This document shows positions 6,935 through 10,805 of a DNA stretch of 10,805 nucleotides, in pieces. A model generated the notes under the pieces. It searched no databases. It was not told the origin of the DNA and worked only from the letters and a program-made list of their open reading frames with translations. The translations under genes were made by a program, and so were the position numbers. Source of the DNA: Caldifarciminota bacterium (lineage in GTDB: Bacteria; Hydrothermota; Tepidihabitantia; SM23-42); assembly GCA_023128195.1 (NCBI GenBank), contig JAGMEL010000224.1:1-10805 (forward strand), in the 5' to 3' direction. How positions within the stretch are numbered: position 1 is the first letter of the stretch; each line of letters begins with the position of its first letter.

Positions 6935-7800
6935 TGATAATTCCTCAAAACAGATGGAATTCGGGATAACCTTATCTTCCCATATGCTTTGCCATCAATC
7001 ATTATAGCAGGGGCGATACTACAACATCCGAGACAACGAACTGAGTATAAAGTAAATCTCATATCTTTAGTTGTCTCACCCGGCGCTATCTCTAACTTTT
7101 CACTTAATTTCTCCAAAATTCGCTCCCCACCTCTCACATAGCAGGTGGTGCCCATACATACACTGATCTGATGACGTCCCCTTGGTGTAAGACTGAAGGC
7201 ATTATAGAAAGTAGCAATATTGCATATATTAGTTAATGGAATATTCAATTCTTTAGATACATGTCTCAATAAATCAGGAGGTAGATAGTTATAGTCTCTA
7301 CTAATGTGTTGCAGAACAGGCATTAATCTTCCCATTTCTTGACGATGTTCTTCTATAATCGCTTTAATCTTCTGTATATCTTTTTCCTCCAGCGACGGAA
7401 GTGGCACCTCTTCGACAGGATAAAGTGCTTTTCTTACTGGACAGTTTTCCATACAGACTCCACAGCCAGTACATTTTTCTTCATCTACATAACGAGGCTT
7501 CTTTTTTACAGCAACAGTGAAGTTACCGGCGTCTCCTTTTAGTTTATCTATTTCGGCGTTGGTTATGAGTTCAATATTTGGATGCCGGGCAACGCTTACG
7601 AGTTTGGGCGCCAGAATACACATTGAGCAATCATTTGTAGGAAAGGTCTTATCCAATTGTGCCATCACACCACCAATACTTGGCGCCTTTTCCAATAGGT
7701 AAACCTTGAATCCAGAATCGGCTAAATCCAGGGACGCCTGAATACCACCGATACCCCCACCGACAACGAGTACAGCGCCTATTTTGCCGTTAACTGTCAT
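6931..7800 (-). CDS. nuoE: HdrA N-terminal (FAD Rossmann plus ferredoxin) fused to NuoE [2Fe-2S] subunit, 289 aa
   Basis: The protein starts directly at an HdrA Rossmann fold (G-G-G-I-G-G at 14-19, E37 as the likely ribose-binding acid, G-G at 43-44), continues through T-F-P-T-N-D-C-S-M-C (C58, C61) and a [4Fe-4S] motif C110/113/116/120, and ends its HdrA part at C-P-V-R. Residues ~138-289 are a complete NuoE: a helical domain, then the thioredoxin-like [2Fe-2S] ligands C215, C220, C256 and C260. The HdrA part stops where residue ~190 of the NuoG-HdrA fusion resumes, so the two chains plausibly build one HdrA module in trans. NuoE normally pairs with NuoF, the next gene, which it overlaps by ATGA. 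The start is supported by TAGGAG at 7807-7812 with 6-nt spacing. There is no N-terminal HdrA domain before the Rossmann fold. Cytoplasmic. Confidence 0.92.
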   Translation of the reverse strand: MTVNGKIGAVLVVGGGIGGIQASLDLADSGFKVYLLEKAPSIGGVMAQLDKTFPTNDCSMCILAPKLVSVARHPNIELITNAEIDKLKGDAGNFTVAVKKKPRYVDEEKCTGCGVCMENCPVRKALYPVEEVPLPSLEEKDIQKIKAIIEEHRQEMGRLMPVLQHISRDYNYLPPDLLRHVSKELNIPLTNICNIATFYNAFSLTPRGRHQISVCMGTTCYVRGGERILEKLSEKLEIAPGETTKDMRFTLYSVRCLGCCSIAPAIMIDGKAYGKIRLSRIPSVLRNYQ

Positions 7801-7806
7801 TGTACA

Positions 7807-7812
7807 CTCCTA
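7807..7812 (-). promoter_or_regulatory. Shine-Dalgarno for the HdrA'-NuoE start
   Basis: The minus strand reads TAGGAG, then 6 nt, then ATG at 7798-7800. The repeat element ends about 5 bp upstream of this site and leaves it intact. Confidence 0.6.
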
Positions 7813-7816
7813 CAAT

Positions 7817-7893
7817 AGAGGCAAGAAACCAGATGCCAGAAGCAAGATCTGACCAGATGGGTAGAAAACAGCAGCAAGAAGCCAGATGTCAGA
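7817..7893 (+). repeat. Reversed arm of the 7-bp array
   Basis: On the plus strand this holds degenerate 7-mers such as GCAAGAA, CAGATGC and CAGAAGC, with one unrelated stretch near 7850-7872. Orientation is opposite to the array at 8270-8348. It is more degenerate than that array but still pairs with it over 10-bp blocks. Confidence 0.7.
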
Positions 7894-7894
7894 T

Positions 7895-8284
7895 TTAGAA
7901 GGTTTGCCATTTTTCGAGTAATCCGTTTAACATTTTGCTAACTTCTTCGTATCTCACTGAAAAATTCTTATGCTCTTTACTTTTTATATAATCACAATCA
8001 TATGAAAAATCTAACCACACTTTTGTTTCTTCACAGGAACCAATAGCATCTACCAAATGCCTTTTGAAAACCTGTTCATATCGCCGTTTTGCCCAACCTT
8101 CGGCAATATTTGCTGGAACCGACCGCGAAGAATTTCTTATCTGAGCAGTTAAAGAATATAGCTCTTCTTTAGGAAATTTCTTTGAAAGATGAAATATTTC
8201 TATCGCTAACTTGTAAGAAAGTCTATAGACTTTTAAATCTTTGTAACTCTTTATTGGCTTTTTCTTGTTTCTTACCTCTTGCAT
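7895..8284 (-). CDS. Four-helix-bundle protein, 23S rRNA intervening-sequence (IVP/S23) family, 129 aa
   Basis: Residues ~13-125 show the family pattern: S-Y-K-D-L-K-V-Y at 13-20, F-P-K-E-E-L-Y-S-L at 37-45, Q-I-R-N-S-S-R-S-V-P-A-N-I-A-E-G at 48-63, and a helix with C-E-E-T-K-V-W-L at 84-91. Family members are short all-helical proteins first known from ORFs inside 23S rRNA intervening sequences; the diversity-generating retroelement protein Avd is a structural relative. Their biochemical role is unsettled and I do not assign one. The start is the ATG at 8284: an in-frame TAA lies 18 nt upstream and there is no later ATG before the conserved core. Its first codons are themselves repeat units (M-Q-E-V-R-N-K), and a repeat-derived AGAGG could serve as ribosome-binding site. 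It interrupts the hdr genes and is unrelated in function to them. A truncated copy lies at 183-304. Confidence 0.85.
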   Translation of the reverse strand: MQEVRNKKKPIKSYKDLKVYRLSYKLAIEIFHLSKKFPKEELYSLTAQIRNSSRSVPANIAEGWAKRRYEQVFKRHLVDAIGSCEETKVWLDFSYDCDYIKSKEHKNFSVRYEEVSKMLNGLLEKWQTF

Positions 8285-8348
8285 CTTGCCTCTTGCATCT
8301 TACTTCTTACTTCTTGCCTCTTACTTCTTACTTCTTGCATCTTGCCTC
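8270..8348 (-). repeat. Forward 7-bp array abutting the hdrB stop codon
   Basis: Eleven contiguous degenerate 7-mers on the minus strand (GCAAGAA, GTAAGAA, GTAAGAG, GCAAGAT and similar) begin right after the hdrB TGA and run into the first codons of the four-helix-bundle gene. An ATG overlapping the hdrB stop (8350-8352) opens a 26-codon repeat reading frame that ends at a unit whose TAA falls in frame; it is not in the frame of the downstream gene. Confidence 0.85.
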
Positions 8349-9230
8349 TCATGCCCCTATCTTCTCCAGCAGTGCCCTTGTAGATACCCTATTCATCCGA
8401 AGACCCAATAGCTTCGCATCAATTCCCAATGCTAAACCGAGTAGCTGAGGATAATAAAGAACCGGTAAATTGTATTTCTCTCCAAATTTCTTCTCAATCT
8501 TTTTCTGATTGTCATCATACATCACACTGCAGAATGGACATATCAAAACCATCGCATCAGTAGAGTTCCCTGATAACTCCTGGAATTTTGGTCGGGCAAT
8601 TGAGTAGGCTAAGTCTTCGCTAATCGCAAGAACACCAGCACCACAGCAACTCAATTTTTCTGAATAATTAATAGAATTCGCTCCGGTTACACTGATGAGT
8701 TCATCTAAGGTATGAGGGTTTTCAGGATCTTCAGGATTTTTGTATATATCAGTTGGCTTTAAATAGTGGCAACCATAGTGTGCCGCAATATTGAGATTTG
8801 AGAGCCTCTTTCTTATTAGCTTCTGGATTTCGTTAATCCCAACATCTTCATAGAGAATTTTTGCAAAGTGCTTAACAGCAATATTTCTGCCCATTCGATA
8901 ATTAATGCCATTTTTCTTTAACGTCGAAACAATTCTTGTTTTCTCATCAAAATGTTCGATAAGATGTTTATTCACCTCAGTGAGTGAACCTGTACAGGCA
9001 CTGCATAAGGTACAGATATCTAATTCCTTTTGTTCAGCAGCAAAGATATTCCGAGCGCCCATCATCATAAATGTTTCGTAGTGAACTGACTTTATTGGAA
9101 AACCACAGCATTCAAAATCATCCAGATCAACAAATTCAATACCCAAAACCCTGGCAACTTGCCTTGCTGCCATCTCATAGTTTCTTCCCCTGCCTAAGAC
9201 TGTACAACCAGGATACAAAGCATACTTCAT
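8349..9230 (-). CDS. hdrB: HdrB: heterodisulfide reductase-type subunit B with two CCG domains, 293 aa
   Basis: HdrB carries the disulfide-reducing site of Hdr complexes, where two non-cubane [4Fe-4S] clusters are bound by cysteine-rich CCG domains. Both are intact here: C9, C41-C42, C73 and C76 in the first, and C154, C195-C196, C231 and C234 in the second. The start M-K-Y-A-L-Y-P-G-C-T and the segment D-D-F-E-C-C-G-F-P are typical, and ~290 residues is the usual length. The physiological acceptor cannot be read from sequence: CoM-S-S-CoB, DsrC trisulfide or another thiol are possible, and a bacterial context makes CoM/CoB unlikely. No Shine-Dalgarno is visible before the ATG at 9230; the preceding ~105 bp is an 8-bp foldback repeat that may have displaced it. 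The four-helix-bundle element follows its stop without a gap. Confidence 0.93.
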   Translation of the reverse strand: MKYALYPGCTVLGRGRNYEMAARQVARVLGIEFVDLDDFECCGFPIKSVHYETFMMMGARNIFAAEQKELDICTLCSACTGSLTEVNKHLIEHFDEKTRIVSTLKKNGINYRMGRNIAVKHFAKILYEDVGINEIQKLIRKRLSNLNIAAHYGCHYLKPTDIYKNPEDPENPHTLDELISVTGANSINYSEKLSCCGAGVLAISEDLAYSIARPKFQELSGNSTDAMVLICPFCSVMYDDNQKKIEKKFGEKYNLPVLYYPQLLGLALGIDAKLLGLRMNRVSTRALLEKIGA

Positions 9231-9233
9231 GAT

Positions 9234-9340
9234 AAGAATTAAATAAGAATATCAGGGGAACAGGTTATCAGGATATTAAAAATTGCCTGATGCCCTAATA
9301 CTCTGATTTCCTTCCCTCTGATGTACTGATATTCTGATAG
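9234..9340. repeat. 8-bp-unit foldback repeat (Y-A-T-C-A-G-N-N) between hdrC and hdrB
   Basis: The minus strand reads TATCAGAA, TATCAGTA, CATCAGAG, a diverged unit, then AATCAGAG, TATTAGGG and CATCAGGC. After an AT-rich turn the units reappear reversed (CCTGATAA, CCTGTTCC, CCTGATAT). The outer arms 9246-9255 and 9326-9335 are a perfect 10-bp inverted repeat. The layout parallels the 7-bp elements, but unit sequence and length differ and no ORF is enclosed. It fills the whole hdrC-hdrB gap. Confidence 0.75.
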
Positions 9341-9341
9341 C

Positions 9342-9836
9342 CTATTTTTCATTTTTCCTTAAAATAATTTGCTCGAGTTCAGTCATTTCCATAATCTTTT
9401 TTGTAAACCCTCTTGCCTTTTCGACCTTTGGAAGACCAAACCCTGCCCTCTTTTTATTATCAAATTCATCAATCTCGTATAACCTGCCAAATCGTTTAAG
9501 GATATCTATCTGTTGTACAAATGGAGTAGGAACATAGCCTTGTTTCACAGCCAGGTTCTTTATTGCATTCATCACATCAGTAAATTTCACACCCTGAGGA
9601 CATCTTTCAGTGCAGGCATAACAACTTGAGCAGAACCAGATAAAATCACTGCTCAAGACCCTTTGTTTCATCCCCAAAAGGACCATTCGAATAATCCTGC
9701 GTGGATTATATCCCTCATCAATCGCTCTTATTGGACAGCTTGCAGTACAAATTCCGCATGCAAAGCATAATTTTATACCCTCACCACCCGGCTCCTGCGC
9801 GACCTCATATTTAAATTTTGGTGAAAGTTCGGTCAC
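9342..9836 (-). CDS. hdrC: HdrC: two-[4Fe-4S] ferredoxin-like electron relay subunit, 164 aa
   Basis: HdrC shuttles electrons from HdrA to HdrB. Two complete [4Fe-4S] motifs are seen: C24/C27/C30/C34 and C69/C72/C75/C79, separated by the family's R-R-I-I-R-M-V-L-L-G-M helix (46-56). The region after ~100 is a helical tail typical of HdrC. The start codon is GTG at 9836, supported by an AAGGAG at 9845-9850 with 8-nt spacing. It precedes hdrB in the same direction, as usual for hdrCB pairs, with only the 8-bp repeat between. It lies 42 bp after the response regulator's stop. Length is slightly below methanogen HdrC but normal for bacterial versions. Confidence 0.93.
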   Translation of the reverse strand: MTELSPKFKYEVAQEPGGEGIKLCFACGICTASCPIRAIDEGYNPRRIIRMVLLGMKQRVLSSDFIWFCSSCYACTERCPQGVKFTDVMNAIKNLAVKQGYVPTPFVQQIDILKRFGRLYEIDEFDNKKRAGFGLPKVEKARGFTKKIMEMTELEQIILRKNEK

Positions 9837-9844
9837 TATACGAA

Positions 9845-9850
9845 CTCCTT
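9845..9850 (-). promoter_or_regulatory. Shine-Dalgarno for the hdrC GTG start
   Basis: AAGGAG on the minus strand, 8 nt before GTG at 9834-9836. It supports the non-ATG start. Confidence 0.6.
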
Positions 9851-9878
9851 TCGCACCATAAATGATGCAACTACGTGC

Positions 9879-10670
9879 TTATCTGAATAGCAAATGCTTC
9901 TCGATCTTCTTAAGTAAGGTTGGCATATCTACTGGTTTATCAATGTAGTCATCTGCCAGATGGTCAATTGCGATATCAACTGCGTATTCAGGTTTTGTAA
10001 GCTGCTGTCCAACTGCAGTCAGCATTACAATTGGTATTGGTCTTGTCTGTGCGATTTTGCGCAATTCATAGCAAACTGTAAAACCATCTTTACCAGGCAT
10101 AATAACATCAAGAAGGATTAAATCAGGGCTTTCATACTTTGCCTTGGCAATTCCTTCATCTCCATTCTTTGCAGTTATGACATCATATTTATTGGCGGTT
10201 AAAATCTGTTTTGTAGCCTCAAGAAAATCTGGGTCATCATCAACAAGTAGTATCTTGGGATTTACCCGTTCTTCTTTTGGTACAGACCTTGTTTTGGTCA
10301 ATAGATCATTTACCGCATCGATTATTTTCTTGGAATCTACTGGTTTTGCAAGATAACAATCAGCCTTATGACCTTTGGCAATATTCTCAACATAACTGTC
10401 AGGACTCGCACCAATATCTCCCAACAGGATAATGGGTATTGATGAGTAATTTGGGTCCTCTTTCAATCCCCGGCAAACTGAAAAACCATTTATGTCGGGC
10501 AGCATAACATCACAAATTATAAGATCTGGTGTATTCCTTTTTACACTATCTATTCCTTTTTTTCCACTTTGTTCGATAATAACCTCATAACCTGCTTGTT
10601 CAAGCATAGTCTTATTTGTCTTAGAAAAATCAAGATCATCGTTAATAAATAAAATTTTTGTCTTCTGCAT
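9879..10670 (-). CDS. Response regulator with two tandem receiver domains and no output domain, 263 aa
   Basis: Residues ~4-126 and ~138-262 are two CheY-like receiver domains. REC1 has the acidic pair D11/D12, phosphoacceptor D54 and K109, but G84 stands where the conserved Thr/Ser switch normally sits. REC2 has acidic residues 144-146, D188 within L-L-D-V-I-M-P, T218 and K245, so it looks fully competent. Nothing follows REC2, so output must be by protein-protein contact or phosphotransfer. I start it at the ATG at 10670, which has AAGGAG at 10677-10682 with 6-nt spacing; an upstream in-frame ATG at 10721 would run through the kinase stop and lacks that support. It sits 25 bp after a histidine kinase and 42 bp before hdrC, so it is probably co-transcribed with the redox genes. 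A role in sensing that pathway is inference. Confidence 0.9.
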   Translation of the reverse strand: MQKTKILFINDDLDFSKTNKTMLEQAGYEVIIEQSGKKGIDSVKRNTPDLIICDVMLPDINGFSVCRGLKEDPNYSSIPIILLGDIGASPDSYVENIAKGHKADCYLAKPVDSKKIIDAVNDLLTKTRSVPKEERVNPKILLVDDDPDFLEATKQILTANKYDVITAKNGDEGIAKAKYESPDLILLDVIMPGKDGFTVCYELRKIAQTRPIPIVMLTAVGQQLTKPEYAVDIAIDHLADDYIDKPVDMPTLLKKIEKHLLFR

Positions 10671-10676
10671 TTTATG

Positions 10677-10682
10677 CTCCTT
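10677..10682 (-). promoter_or_regulatory. Shine-Dalgarno deciding the response-regulator start
   Basis: AAGGAG on the minus strand, 6 nt before the ATG at 10668-10670. It favours this start over the longer frame from 10721. Confidence 0.65.
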
Positions 10683-10695
10683 TTTAAAAAATAGT

Positions 10696-10805
10696 CTATG
10701 GGTTAGGGTTTGGAACCCCATTACCCCTTGCTATTTTTGGTAAAAAAATACTGAATGTACTACCCTGGTCATATCTGCTTTTTATTTCTAATCTTCCATT
10801 ATGAA
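10696..10805 (-). CDS. Sensor histidine kinase, C-terminal 35 residues only (runs off the right edge)
   Basis: The minus strand is open from the edge to TAG at 10696-10698. It encodes H-N-G-R-L-E-I-K-S followed by D-Q-G-S-T-F-S-I-F-L-P, the G2-box and last strand of the HATPase_c domain (usual form G-x-G-S-T-F-x-x-x-L-P). The remaining ~12 residues are a Pro/Asn-rich tail. The response regulator starts 25 bp downstream, so this is probably its cognate kinase. The sensor domain, and thus the signal, is outside the window. Too short to classify further, but the motif and spacing make the call good. Confidence 0.85.
   Translation of the reverse strand, partial: HNGRLEIKSRYDQGSTFSIFLPKIARGNGVPNPNP

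Larger units (their letters stand above)
7817..8348 (-). mobile_element. Full foldback element: converging 7-bp arrays enclosing a four-helix-bundle gene
   Basis: The stretch between the hdrB stop and the HdrA'-NuoE ribosome-binding site is one unit. In minus-strand order it has a forward 7-bp array (8270-8348), a 129-codon ORF (7895-8284) and a reversed array (7817-7893). Perfect 10-bp pairings between the arms include 7817-7826 with 8284-8293 and 7818-7827 with 8311-8320, so a transcript could fold with the ORF in the loop. Intervening sequences in bacterial 23S rRNA have the same plan: a stem with an S23-type ORF inside. A second, deleted copy lies at about 150-398. No transposase, integrase or convincing target duplication is visible; mobility is inferred from the two dispersed copies and the array-only form at 1206-1352. 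Confidence 0.65.

Noticed and set aside
6931..7800. Split HdrA as a frameshift, assembly break or pseudogene
   Set aside because: Both halves are fused in frame to complete Nuo domains, all cysteine ligands are intact, and genes join by ATGA overlaps.
7895..8284. Diversity-generating retroelement (Avd-like protein)
   Set aside because: Avd is a structural relative, but no reverse transcriptase or template/variable repeat pair is visible in this window.
7817..8348. Intervening sequence within a 23S rRNA gene
   Set aside because: The ORF family and stem plan fit, but the flanks are protein-coding hdr genes and no rRNA sequence is seen.
9246..9335. Rho-independent terminator after hdrC
   Set aside because: Arms are AT-rich, about 70 bp apart and repeat-built, with no GC-rich stem followed by a T-run; termination here would also cut hdrC from hdrB.
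10671..10721. Longer response-regulator start at 10721
   Set aside because: It would overlap the kinase stop in another frame and adds 17 non-conserved residues, while the ATG at 10670 has a well-placed AAGGAG.

Overview
The window reads almost entirely on the minus strand as one compact redox operon from an AT-rich, anaerobic bacterium. No rRNA or other taxonomic marker is present. Electron-confurcating gene content plus dense short-unit repeats would suit an uncultivated candidate-phylum bacterium, but I cannot name the phylum.

In transcription order (high to low coordinate) the layout is: the last 35 codons of a sensor histidine kinase (10696-10805); a response regulator made of two receiver domains and nothing else (9879-10670); HdrC (9342-9836); HdrB (8349-9230); a small four-helix-bundle (23S-rRNA IVP/S23-type) protein embedded in a repeat element (7895-8284); an HdrA N-terminal half fused to NuoE (6931-7800); NuoF fused to a GltD/NfnB-type flavoprotein (3752-6934); a NuoG N-terminal module fused to the missing C-terminal half of HdrA and then to a second HdrA module (399-3755); a repeat element with a deleted copy of the four-helix-bundle gene (about 150-398); and the first 44 codons of an MvhD-like protein (1-133), absent from any simple long-ORF listing because it is cut by the window edge.

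Together the genes describe an HdrABC-NuoEFG-MvhD supercomplex: a soluble flavin-based electron-bifurcating or confurcating machine. NuoE/F and the GltD domain would exchange electrons with NAD(P)H, HdrA would bifurcate on FAD, HdrC/HdrB would pass electrons to a disulfide-like acceptor, and MvhD would link to a hydrogenase or formate dehydrogenase beyond the left edge. The nuoE-nuoF-nuoG block sits exactly between the two halves of one HdrA. Both internal junctions are ATGA stop/start overlaps, so the split is genuine and translationally coupled.

The second story is a family of foldback elements built from a degenerate 7-bp unit (G-Y-A-A-G-A-N on the minus strand). Three forms are visible: a full element with a four-helix-bundle ORF between converging arrays (7817-8348); a derivative whose ORF lost exactly 268 bp between two 8-bp direct repeats (about 150-398); and a minimal ORF-less foldback inserted in frame inside the HdrA coding sequence (1206-1352), adding roughly 30-40 residues including five charged heptads. 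The first two fill the gap between one gene's stop codon and the next gene's Shine-Dalgarno. A second foldback of 8-bp Y-A-T-C-A-G-N-N units lies between HdrC and HdrB. This repeat/ORF system is the best candidate here for something undescribed.
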